From Acidobacteriota bacterium (GTDB lineage: Bacteria > Acidobacteriota > Polarisedimenticolia > J045), in NCBI GenBank assembly GCA_027064265.1, contig JAMOQA010000569.1, positions 1-5,701 on the forward strand: a stretch of DNA of 5,701 nt. Reading direction: 5' to 3'. Positions 1 to 5,224 of this stretch are shown one piece after another (the stretch's first letter is position 1; each line of letters opens with the position of its first letter). A program made the translations under genes and the position numbers. Below the pieces are notes generated by a model. It was not told the origin of the DNA and ran no database searches. It saw nothing but the letters and a program-made list of their open reading frames with translations.

Positions 1-968
1 GGCGTGGCGACCAGCTCGTCCGCGAGGTCCAGCTCCTCGATCGGCGCCTCGCGCACCTCGACGTGCCCGGCGAGGCCCGCCCGGGCGAGGAGGGCACGCG
101 CCTCGGCGACCCGGGACGGGTCGGCATCCGCGCCCAGGATCGGGGCGTGATCCCCGGGAGGGCGGCGGGAGGCGAGCTCTTCGGCGACCTCCGCGAGGGG
201 CGCGTCGCGGAAGGGGAGGAGCGCGCCGACGGCGAGCCCGCGCGGATCGCGGGCCGCGGGGAGCCCGAGGGCGACGGCGGCCGCCTCGGCGAGGAGCGTG
301 CCGGAGCCGCAGAACGGGTCGAGGAGCGGGGTGTCGGCCCGGGCGCCGGCGAGGTGCGCGAGCCCGGCGGCGACGTCCTCGCGGAGGGGGGCGGCGGCGT
401 CCCTCCGGCCGGCCCGGGCGTGGAGGCTGCCGCCGCCGAGGTCGAGGCCGATGGCGCACGCGCCCCGGCGGATCGCCACGTCGAGCAGGACGCGCGGGCG
501 GCGCGGGTCGACCGGCGGGGCGGCCCGGCCCCGGTCGCGGAACCGGTCCCGGACCGCGTCCTTGACGAGCCGCGCCACGTGGACGGTGTGCCGCAGGGCG
601 GGGGAGCGGCCGGTCGCCCGGACCGCGAAGGGGACGTCGGCGGGGAGCCAGTCCTCCCAGGGCAGGTCCCGCACCCCGGTCGCGAGGAATCCCGGTTCCG
701 CCGGGACGCCGCGGGCGAGGTCGAGGACCACCCGCCCCGCGGCCCGCAGGGCGAGGACCGCGCGGGCCGCTGCGGCGAGGCGCGCGGCGTCGTCGCCGGG
801 GAGCTCGACGTGGACGGTGGAGGAATCCGCTTCCCGGGCGGGAACGCCGGGGAGCAGGGCGGACACCTCCCCCGCGGCGGCCCCGGCAAGGCCCGGGGCC
901 GTCACGAGGCGCAGGTGCGGGGGGATCCCGCCGCGCGGCGCCCCGGGGGCGGCGCGGCGGGAGACCAC
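1..968 (-). CDS. THUMP-type SAM-dependent RNA methyltransferase (RlmL N-half/YpsC-like), 3' part off window
   Basis: Open frame of 322 complete codons on the minus strand, still open at the left edge. The proposed GTG start (966-968) lies one base after the rplT stop. The N-terminus (RLVTAPGLAGAAAGEVSALL, residues 20-39) resembles the opening of THUMP-domain methyltransferases, and a THUMP-like region fills roughly the first 140 residues. DLGGGSLHARAGRRDAAAPL (176-195) followed by REDVAAGL matches the 'SLHxRGYR...APLRE' linker of the UPF0020/RlmL family. DPFCGSGT (217-224) is the SAM-binding loop and GADAD (279-283) the acidic motif II. The sequence stops at ELVATP, just at the expected catalytic (N/D/S)PP(Y/F) motif IV. 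The family methylates 23S rRNA guanine or tRNA guanine; the exact target cannot be told from this half. No Met, Asn, Gln or Tyr occurs in the visible part. The start is less certain than the family: no good Shine-Dalgarno sits close upstream, so translational coupling to rplT is inferred. Confidence 0.87.
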   Translation of the reverse strand, partial: MVSRRAAPGAPRGGIPPHLRLVTAPGLAGAAAGEVSALLPGVPAREADSSTVHVELPGDDAARLAAAARAVLALRAAGRVVLDLARGVPAEPGFLATGVRDLPWEDWLPADVPFAVRATGRSPALRHTVHVARLVKDAVRDRFRDRGRAAPPVDPRRPRVLLDVAIRRGACAIGLDLGGGSLHARAGRRDAAAPLREDVAAGLAHLAGARADTPLLDPFCGSGTLLAEAAAVALGLPAARDPRGLAVGALLPFRDAPLAEVAEELASRRPPGDHAPILGADADPSRVAEARALLARAGLAGHVEVREAPIEELDLADELVAT

Positions 969-969
969 G

Positions 970-1326
970 TCAGGCGAGGGCCGCCCGGGCCTTCTCGACC
1001 AGGGCGGTGAAGGCCGCCGGCTCCCGGACGGCGAGGTCCGCGAGCATCTTCCGGTCGATCTCGACCCCGGCCTTGTTGAGCCCGTCGATGAAGCGGCTGT
1101 AGGAGATCCCGTTCTCCCGGGCGGCGGCGCCGATCCGCTGGATCCAGAGCCGGCGGAACTGGCGCTTCTTCTGCCGGCGGTCGCGGTAGGCGAACGCCAG
1201 GGAGCGGTCGACCTGCTCCTTCGCGATCCGGTAGCAGTTGTGCTTGCTCAGGTAGTAGCCCTTCGCCCGGGCCAGGATCTTCTTGCGGCGCTGGCGCCGC
1301 TTGGTGCCCCGTTTGACTCTCGGCAT
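970..1326 (-). CDS. rplT: 50S ribosomal protein bL20
   Basis: A 118-residue protein, the normal length for bL20. It binds 23S rRNA directly and is needed early in large-subunit assembly; in several bacteria it also represses its own operon by binding leader mRNA. The basic N-terminal tail (MPRVKRGTKRRQRRKKILAR), the GYY segment, AYRDRRQKKRQFRRLWIQRI (residues 46-65) and the C-terminal GISYSRFIDGLNKAGVEIDR and LADLAV blocks are all family hallmarks. The ATG is preceded by AGGAGGTG (1331-1338), a full anti-SD match four bases away. It lies 96 bp downstream of rpmI in the usual rpmI-rplT order, and the next gene begins one base after its TGA, so co-transcription is likely. Residues 27-35 (LSKHNCYRI) differ from the more usual R/S-rich loop, but nothing essential appears lost. 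Confidence 0.98.
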   Translation of the reverse strand: MPRVKRGTKRRQRRKKILARAKGYYLSKHNCYRIAKEQVDRSLAFAYRDRRQKKRQFRRLWIQRIGAAARENGISYSRFIDGLNKAGVEIDRKMLADLAVREPAAFTALVEKARAALA

Positions 1327-1330
1327 CGTT

Positions 1331-1338
1331 CACCTCCT
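1331..1338 (-). promoter_or_regulatory. Strong Shine-Dalgarno site of rplT
   Basis: AGGAGGTG on the minus strand pairs over eight bases with the 16S rRNA 3' end and stands four bases before the rplT ATG. It is the strongest ribosome-binding site in the window and sits six bases downstream of a stable hairpin. Confidence 0.85.
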
Positions 1339-1344
1339 CGCGCG

Positions 1345-1362
1345 CGCACCCGCCGGGGTGCG
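1345..1362 (-). promoter_or_regulatory. 7-bp hairpin before the rplT ribosome-binding site
   Basis: The minus-strand RNA reads CGCACCC-CGGC-GGGTGCG, a perfect 7-bp stem with a 4-base loop, in the 96-bp rpmI-rplT spacer. It ends six bases before the Shine-Dalgarno. No U-tract follows, so it is not an intrinsic terminator. Roles compatible with its position are mRNA stabilisation, RNase processing or translational control of rplT; none is shown by the sequence. bL20-mediated feedback is known in other bacteria, but no resemblance to a bL20 binding site was established. Confidence 0.5.
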
Positions 1363-1422
1363 GGGGGAGAGCGCCGGGCCGGACGGGCAAGGTCCCCGGC
1401 CGCGGCGGTGAGGGAAGGAAGC

Positions 1423-1626
1423 TCAGTCGCGCCCGTAGGGCAGCAGGTGCCGGATCACCTTCGCGTCCGCCTCGGAGGCGTAGGTGTCCGTGTCGAGGTG
1501 CCGGCGGCGCTTCGAGTCCTTCTTGGTCAGGATGTGACTCTTGTACGCCTTCGAGCGCTTGAACTTCCCGTTGGCGGTGACGCGGAACCGCTTGGCCGCG
1601 CCGCGATGGGTCTTGAGCTTGGGCAT
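1423..1626 (-). CDS. rpmI: 50S ribosomal protein bL35
   Basis: A 67-residue, strongly basic protein of the usual bL35 length, a component of the large ribosomal subunit. The start MPKLKTHRGAAKRFRVTANG, the middle KAYKSHILTKKDSKRRRHL (residues 27-45) and the C-terminal VIRHLLPYGRD are characteristic. The ATG at 1624-1626 is chosen because the family begins MPKxKTHRGAAKRF and because GGAGAG (1631-1636) lies four bases upstream. The frame stays open far upstream across thrS, but that extension is only a GC-driven antisense-free shadow of thrS in another frame. It sits 50 bp after thrS, where infC is normally found between the two, and 96 bp before rplT. Confidence 0.98.
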   Translation of the reverse strand: MPKLKTHRGAAKRFRVTANGKFKRSKAYKSHILTKKDSKRRRHLDTDTYASEADAKVIRHLLPYGRD

Positions 1627-1641
1627 CGTGCTCTCCGTTTC

Positions 1642-1667
1642 CCGGGCCGGCTGCCGCACCGGCCCGG
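1642..1667 (-). promoter_or_regulatory. 9-bp hairpin between thrS and rpmI
   Basis: The minus strand carries CCGGGCCGG, the 8-base loop TGCGGCAG, then CCGGCCCGG: a perfect 9-bp all-G/C stem filling half of the 50-bp thrS-rpmI spacer. Only GAAAC separates it from the rpmI Shine-Dalgarno GGAGAG. No U-tract follows, so rho-independent termination is unlikely. Control of rpmI translation or mRNA end protection is possible. The spacer is where infC and its regulatory leader lie in many bacteria. Confidence 0.55.
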
Positions 1668-1676
1668 CTCGTTCCG

Positions 1677-3638
1677 TCAGGGCTCGAGCGAGCGCTCCGC
1701 CAGGTTCTTCCGCGCGTAGTCGACGAACTCGGCGATCGGCATCGCCCCCCGGTCTCCCTCGTGGCGGACCCGGAGCGAGACCGTGCCCGCCTTCGCGTCC
1801 CGCGGGCCGACGATCAGCATCCACGGCACCTTCGCGAGCTCGGCGTCGCGGATCTTGGCGCCCAGCTTCTCCGGGCGCCGGTCGAGCTCGACCCGCACGC
1901 CCGCGGCCGCGACCTCGGCGAGGACCGACTCGGCGTAGTCCATCGCCTTGTCCGACACCGGGAGGATGCGGGCCTGCTCCGGGGCGAGCCAGGGCGGGAA
2001 GGCGCCGGCGAAGTGCTCGACCAGGATCCCGAAGAACCGCTCGATCGAGCCGTAGATCGCCCGGTGCACCATGTAGGGCACCTTCCGCTGGCCGTCCTCG
2101 TCGACGTAGGTGATCTCGAATCGGCGGGGCAGGTTGAAGTCGAACTGGATCGTCGAGAGCTGCCACGGCCGGCCGATGGCGTCGACCACCTTGACGTCGA
2201 TCTTCGGCCCGTAGAACGCCGCCTCTCCCTCGTAGCGGGCGAAGGAGAGGCCGCGGCCCTCGAGGGCGCGCACGAGCGCCGCCTCGGCGGCCTCCCACTC
2301 CTCCGGCCCGCCGATGTACTTCTCCGGGTGGGCCGGGTCGAGCACCGAGAGCTCGTACCGGGCCTCGCGGAAGCCGAAGGTGCGGAAGACCGTGTCGACC
2401 AGGTCGAGGCAGTCGTCGACCTCGTCCACGATCTGGTCGGGCCGGCAGAAGATGTGGGCGTCGTCCTGGGTGAAGCCGCGCACCCGGAAGAGGCCGTGCA
2501 GGGTGCCGGAGCGCTCGTAGCGGTAGACCGTCCCGAACTCCGCCATCCGGACCGGCAGGTCGCGGTACGACTTGAGGCCGGACCGGTAGATCATCACGTG
2601 CCCCGGGCAGTTCATCGGCTTGACGACGAACTCCTCGTCGTCCGCCGTCCGGAGCGTGTACATGTTCTCGCGGTAGTAGTCGTAGTGCCCCGAGATGCGG
2701 AACAGGGTGTCCTTCGCGATGTGGGGCGTCGCGACGAAGACGTACCCGCGGCGGAGCAGTTCTTCCCGCAGGAACCCCTCGATCTCGTGGCGGACGACCA
2801 CTCCCTTCGGGTGCCAGAAGACCAGCCCGCCGCCGGCGGCGTCCTGGATGGAGAAGAGGTCGAGCTCCTTGCCGAGCCGCCGGTGGTCGCGCCGCTTCGC
2901 CTCCTCGAGGCGGGCGAGGTGATCCTCGAGCTGGGCCTCGGTGGGGAAGGCGGTCCCGTAGATCCGCCAGAGCATCTCGTTCTTCTCGGAGCCGAGCCAG
3001 TAGGCGCCGGCGACCGAGAGCAGGCGGAACGCCCCGAGCCGGCCGGTGGAGGGGAGGTGCGGCCCGAGGCAGAAGTCGCGGAAGTCGCCCTGCTGGTAGT
3101 ACGAGACGGTCTCGCCGCCCTTCTCCCGCACGAAGTGGAGCTTGTAGGGCTCGTCCTCCTCCTCGAAGATCCGGATCGCCTCGTCCTTCGGGACCTCGTG
3201 GCGCCGGATCGGCAGGTCGCGGGCGACGATCTCCCGCATCTTCTCCTCGATGCGGGGCAGGTCCTCGTCGGTGAACGGTTCCTCGCGGCGGAAGTCGTAG
3301 TAGAAGCCGTCGGCGATTGCCGGGCCCTGGGCGATCTTCACGTCCGGCCACAGCTCCTTGACCGCCTGGGCCATCACGTGGGCGGTGGTGTGGCGCAGGA
3401 TCTCGAGGGCGTCCGGGTCGTCGGGCTGGACGAGGGAGAGGTGGCACGAGGACCGCACCGGGCGGTCCAGGTCGACGGGCTCGCCGTCGAAGCGGGCGGC
3501 GATCGCCGTCTCGACGCCGGGAAGGCCGGCGGTACGGGCGACCTCGATGGCGGGGGTGCCGGCGGCGACGGTGACGGTCCGGCCGTCGGGCAGGGTCACC
3601 TCGAGGGAGGGGTTCGCGTCGCGGGGATCTTCGGACAC
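1677..3638 (-). CDS. thrS: Threonyl-tRNA synthetase
   Basis: A 653-residue class II synthetase that charges tRNA-Thr with threonine in the cytoplasm. Domains in order: TGS (about 11-73); editing region with HTTAH (H83, H87) and DFCLGPH (C190, H194), the four residues of the serine-clearing site; catalytic core (about 255-545) with the motif 1 region around PHIAKDTLFRISGHYDYY, MNCPGH, motif 2 RYERSGTLHGLFRVRGFTQD and motif 3 VHRAIYGSIERFFGIL; anticodon-binding domain (about 555-645) with RRPEKLGAKIRDAEL. The three zinc ligands of the active site are present as C344, H395 and H525. It is full length and looks fully active and proofreading. The start is GTG: GAGGAG stands five bases upstream and the TGS domain follows directly. 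It lies 88 bp downstream of tRNA-Val, past a terminator-like hairpin, and leads into rpmI and rplT. Confidence 0.98.
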   Translation of the reverse strand: MSEDPRDANPSLEVTLPDGRTVTVAAGTPAIEVARTAGLPGVETAIAARFDGEPVDLDRPVRSSCHLSLVQPDDPDALEILRHTTAHVMAQAVKELWPDVKIAQGPAIADGFYYDFRREEPFTDEDLPRIEEKMREIVARDLPIRRHEVPKDEAIRIFEEEDEPYKLHFVREKGGETVSYYQQGDFRDFCLGPHLPSTGRLGAFRLLSVAGAYWLGSEKNEMLWRIYGTAFPTEAQLEDHLARLEEAKRRDHRRLGKELDLFSIQDAAGGGLVFWHPKGVVVRHEIEGFLREELLRRGYVFVATPHIAKDTLFRISGHYDYYRENMYTLRTADDEEFVVKPMNCPGHVMIYRSGLKSYRDLPVRMAEFGTVYRYERSGTLHGLFRVRGFTQDDAHIFCRPDQIVDEVDDCLDLVDTVFRTFGFREARYELSVLDPAHPEKYIGGPEEWEAAEAALVRALEGRGLSFARYEGEAAFYGPKIDVKVVDAIGRPWQLSTIQFDFNLPRRFEITYVDEDGQRKVPYMVHRAIYGSIERFFGILVEHFAGAFPPWLAPEQARILPVSDKAMDYAESVLAEVAAAGVRVELDRRPEKLGAKIRDAELAKVPWMLIVGPRDAKAGTVSLRVRHEGDRGAMPIAEFVDYARKNLAERSLEP

Positions 3639-3643
3639 GGTCG

Positions 3644-3649
3644 CTCCTC
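3644..3649 (-). promoter_or_regulatory. Shine-Dalgarno site fixing the thrS GTG start
   Basis: GAGGAG on the minus strand, five bases before GTG at 3636-3638, supports this GTG as the thrS start rather than an internal or upstream codon. Confidence 0.75.
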
Positions 3650-3660
3650 GGCCGGCGGGG

Positions 3661-3725
3661 AGAGAACAAACGAAACCCCAGCCGGTCGCCCGTCCCCCCG
3701 CGGGACGCGGCGCCGGAACCTGGGG
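3661..3725 (-). terminator. Terminator-like or attenuator hairpin between tRNA-Val and thrS
   Basis: Read on the minus strand, four consecutive helices stack into one stem of 20 Watson-Crick pairs: CCCCAG (3725-3720) with CTGGGG (3681-3676); CCGG (3716-3713) with CCGG (3685-3682); CGCC (3712-3709) with GGCG (3690-3687); CGTCCC (3707-3702) with GGGACG (3696-3691). The apical loop is GCGGG, and only GTT, one A and one G are bulged. The tract TTTCGTTTGTTCTCT follows immediately. This is the form of an intrinsic terminator and would end the tRNA-Val transcript. The thrS start is only 22 bases after the tract, with no convincing promoter between, so thrS probably depends on read-through, making an attenuator role plausible. 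No T-box sequence is visible. Confidence 0.7.
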
Positions 3726-3726
3726 C

Positions 3727-3801
3727 TGGTAGGCGCGGGCGGTATCGAACCGCCGACCTCTACCGTGTCAAGGTAGCGCTCTCCCACTGAGCTACGCGCC
3801 T
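3727..3801 (-). tRNA. tRNA-Val (anticodon GAC), CCA encoded
   Basis: The minus strand folds as a complete cloverleaf. Acceptor AGGCGCG pairs with CGCGCCT over seven pairs, followed by discriminator A and encoded CCA. U8-A9 precede D-stem GCTC/GAGC with loop AGTGGGA. Anticodon stem CTACC/GGTAG carries loop TTGACAC, giving anticodon GAC, which reads valine codon GUC (and GUU). The T-stem GGCGG/CCGCC carries loop TTCGATA. It lies downstream of a consensus-like promoter and upstream of thrS on the same strand. Confidence 0.97.
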
Positions 3802-3816
3802 ACGGAACTCCTTGCC

Positions 3817-3840
3817 TTCCGTCACCTTCCGGCGACGGAA
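3817..3840 (-). promoter_or_regulatory. Leader hairpin with GNRA tetraloop upstream of tRNA-Val
   Basis: Minus-strand RNA UUCCGUCGCC-GGAA-GGUGACGGAA forms a 10-bp stem (one G-U) closed by a GGAA tetraloop of the stable GNRA class. The G-U pair becomes an A-C mismatch on the plus strand, so the fold favours the minus transcript. It begins at about the predicted transcription start and would be the extreme 5' end of the tRNA precursor, removed when RNase P matures the tRNA. Confidence 0.5.
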
Positions 3841-3845
3841 GCGGG

Positions 3846-3874
3846 ATGCTAGCAGCGGCCCCGGCGCCTGTCAA
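3846..3874 (-). promoter_or_regulatory. Sigma70-type promoter for tRNA-Val (and probably the thrS block)
   Basis: Minus strand TTGACA (3874-3869), a 17-base spacer, then TAGCAT (3851-3846). The -35 is a perfect consensus, the spacer is optimal and the -10 keeps the first two and last bases of TATAAT. The predicted start is near 3839, about 38 nt before the tRNA. The bases after the -10 are G/C-rich (CCCGC), as is common in stringently controlled stable-RNA promoters. It stands out because the surrounding DNA is very G/C-rich. Confidence 0.8.
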
Positions 3875-3888
3875 CCCGGGAAGACCCC

Positions 3889-3898
3889 GCCGGCCGGC
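3889..3898 (+). repeat. 10-bp perfect palindrome between the divergent promoters
   Basis: GCCGGCCGGC lies between the two back-to-back -35 elements and is its own reverse complement. Its position would suit a shared operator, but G/C-only palindromes of this size arise easily in DNA of this composition. Confidence 0.3.
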
Positions 3899-3901
3899 AA
3901 G

Positions 3902-3930
3902 TTGCCCCGCAAGCGGAACTTCCCTACAAT
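3902..3930 (+). promoter_or_regulatory. Sigma70-type promoter for carA
   Basis: TTGCCC (3902-3907), a 17-base spacer and TACAAT (3925-3930), one of few A/T-rich hexamers in the region. The -10 matches consensus at five of six positions; the -35 keeps TTG only. The predicted start is near 3937, leaving a leader of about 100 nt before carA. The element is divergent from the tRNA-Val promoter, with 27 bp between the two -35 boxes. Confidence 0.65.
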
Positions 3931-3942
3931 GCGCCGCGCGTT

Positions 3943-4016
3943 CGCCCGGCTCCCCGGGCGGGGGTGCCGGGGCGTGCCCGGACACCCGCGAACCGCGTCC
4001 AAGGACGGCCCCGTCC
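3943..4016 (+). promoter_or_regulatory. Structured carA leader with consecutive hairpins
   Basis: Three hairpins can be drawn in the mRNA leader. First, CGCCCGG-CTCC-CCGGGCG (3943-3960) is a perfect 7-bp stem. Second, GGGTGCCGGG with CCCGG-A-CACCC (3962-3987) forms 10 pairs around one bulged A. Third, GGACG-GCCC-CGTCC (4003-4016) competes with an upstream CGTC/GACG pairing (3996-4007) for the same GGACG arm. Alternative pairings suggest attenuation or translational control, as known by other means for pyrimidine genes, but no PyrR-type binding site or terminator U-tract was recognised. Part of this structure is expected by chance at such G/C content. Confidence 0.35.
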
Positions 4017-4023
4017 CGGGCGC

Positions 4024-4030
4024 AAGGGGG
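4024..4030 (+). promoter_or_regulatory. Ribosome-binding site of carA
   Basis: AAGGGGG, eight bases before the ATG at 4039, supports that start over the in-frame upstream ATG at 3964. The run of G could pair with CCCC at 4009-4012 in the leader, which would mask it. Confidence 0.6.
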
Positions 4031-4038
4031 TTTTCCGC

Positions 4039-5193
4039 ATGGAAGCGATCCTCGTCCTCGAGGACGGCCGGGTCTTCCGCGGCCGCGCCCTCGGCGCCAC
4101 CGGGCTCGTCACCGGCGAGGTCGTCTTCAACACCGGGATGACCGGCTACCAGGAAATCCTGACCGACCCGAGCTACCGGGGCCAGATCGTCACCCTGACC
4201 GTCGCCCACGTGGGGAACACCGGGCTCAACGAGGAAGACCCGGAATCGGACCGGGTCCAGGTCTCCGGCTTCGTCGTCCGGGACGCGTCCCGGATCTGCT
4301 CCTCCTGGCGGGCCACCGGGAGCCTCGAGGCCGGCCTGCGGCGGGCGGGCGTCGTCGGGATCACCGGGATCGATACGCGGGCACTCACGCGCCACCTGCG
4401 TTCGCGGGGTGTCCTGCGGGGCGTCGTCGCCTCGAACGGGATCTCCGTCGACGAGGCGGTCCGCATCGCCCGGGAAGCGCCCCGCCTCGAGGACCAGGAC
4501 CTGGTCTCCCGGGTCACCTGCTCCCGCCCGTGGGTCTTCCGGGACGGCCTTCCGGCCCTGATGGGAGGGCAGGGCCCCCGCCGACGGCCCGCGGGATGGA
4601 AGGTCGTCGCCCTGGACTGCGGGGTGAAGCGGAACATCCTCCGCCTCCTCGTCCACTCCGGGGTCGACGTGACCGTCGTCCCGGCGTCGACCTCGGCGGC
4701 GGACATCCTGGCGATGCGTCCCGAGGGGGTCTTCCTCTCGAACGGGCCGGGGGACCCGGCGGTGCTCGACGGGATCGTCGACACGATCCGGGCGCTGCTC
4801 GGGAGGGTGCCGGTCTTCGGAATCTGCCTCGGGCACCAGCTGGTCGCGCGCGCTCTCGGGGCCCGGACCTACAAGCTGAAGTTCGGACACCGGGGCATCA
4901 ACCACCCGGTGAAGGACCTGCGGACCGGGCGGGTGGCGATCACGAGCCAGAACCACGGCTACGCGGTCGACCCGGACACGCTCCCTCCCGAGCTCGAGGT
5001 CACCCACGTGAGCCTCTACGACGGGACCGTCGAGGGGCTCGCGCATCGCGAGTGGCCGCTCTTCACCGTGCAGTTCCACCCGGAGGCGGCTCCCGGCCCC
5101 CACGACACCCGGGAGCTGTTCGACCGGTTCGTCGACATGATCGCGGAGGTGCACCCCCGCCCCCGGGACGCGCGCTTCCGCTCGGCCTCCTGA
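4039..5193 (+). CDS. carA: Carbamoyl-phosphate synthase small (glutamine amidotransferase) subunit
   Basis: A 384-residue protein of normal CarA length. It hydrolyses glutamine and passes ammonia to the large subunit CarB, which makes carbamoyl phosphate for pyrimidine and arginine synthesis. The N-terminal CarA domain shows FNTGMTGYQEILTDPSYRGQ (residues 30-49), HVGNTGLNEED (57-67) and GITGIDTRALTRHLR (107-121). The C-terminal class I glutaminase domain begins near 187 (KVVALDCGVKRNILR) and has SNGPGDP (234-240), the nucleophile loop GICLGHQL with C263, and QFHPEA with H347 and E349. The catalytic triad is therefore intact. The ATG is chosen because MEAILVLEDGRVFRG is the family start and a ribosome site precedes it; an in-frame ATG at 3964 would add 25 low-complexity residues from the leader. 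carB is not next; another gene follows after 31 bp. Confidence 0.98.
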   Translation: MEAILVLEDGRVFRGRALGATGLVTGEVVFNTGMTGYQEILTDPSYRGQIVTLTVAHVGNTGLNEEDPESDRVQVSGFVVRDASRICSSWRATGSLEAGLRRAGVVGITGIDTRALTRHLRSRGVLRGVVASNGISVDEAVRIAREAPRLEDQDLVSRVTCSRPWVFRDGLPALMGGQGPRRRPAGWKVVALDCGVKRNILRLLVHSGVDVTVVPASTSAADILAMRPEGVFLSNGPGDPAVLDGIVDTIRALLGRVPVFGICLGHQLVARALGARTYKLKFGHRGINHPVKDLRTGRVAITSQNHGYAVDPDTLPPELEVTHVSLYDGTVEGLAHREWPLFTVQFHPEAAPGPHDTRELFDRFVDMIAEVHPRPRDARFRSAS

Positions 5194-5224
5194 GCGGGCC
5201 GCCGAGGAAAGGCAGGAGAGACGG

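Noticed and set aside
63..1010. Plus-strand open frame of 315 codons opposite the methyltransferase
   Set aside because: The minus-strand frame carries SAM-binding motifs and family signatures; this one has none.
298..1719. Plus-strand open frame of 473 codons over the methyltransferase, rplT and rpmI
   Set aside because: Arg/Ala/Pro/Gly-rich low-complexity translation opposite three real genes.
1423..3669. A 748-residue 'fusion' ending in bL35
   Set aside because: The upstream 680 residues are thrS read in the wrong frame; bL35 starts at its own ATG with a Shine-Dalgarno.
3639..3726. T-box riboswitch in the thrS leader
   Set aside because: The leader is too short and contains no T-box consensus (GGUGGNACCGCG-like) or specifier stem.
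3766..3771. Consensus -35 hexamer TTGACA inside tRNA-Val as a thrS promoter
   Set aside because: It is the anticodon loop; the hexamers 16-18 bases downstream (TTCGAT, TCGATA, CGATAC) match a -10 poorly.
1761..3776. Long plus-strand open frame of 671 codons opposite thrS
   Set aside because: It is antisense to a fully convincing thrS, has no recognisable domain, consists of low-complexity V/L/E/G/D-rich sequence and runs into the tRNA gene; long antisense frames are expected at this G/C content.
3929..4100. Possible leader peptide starting at the ATG overlapping the carA -10 box
   Set aside because: The ATG lies upstream of the predicted transcription start and has no ribosome-binding site; the translation is low complexity.
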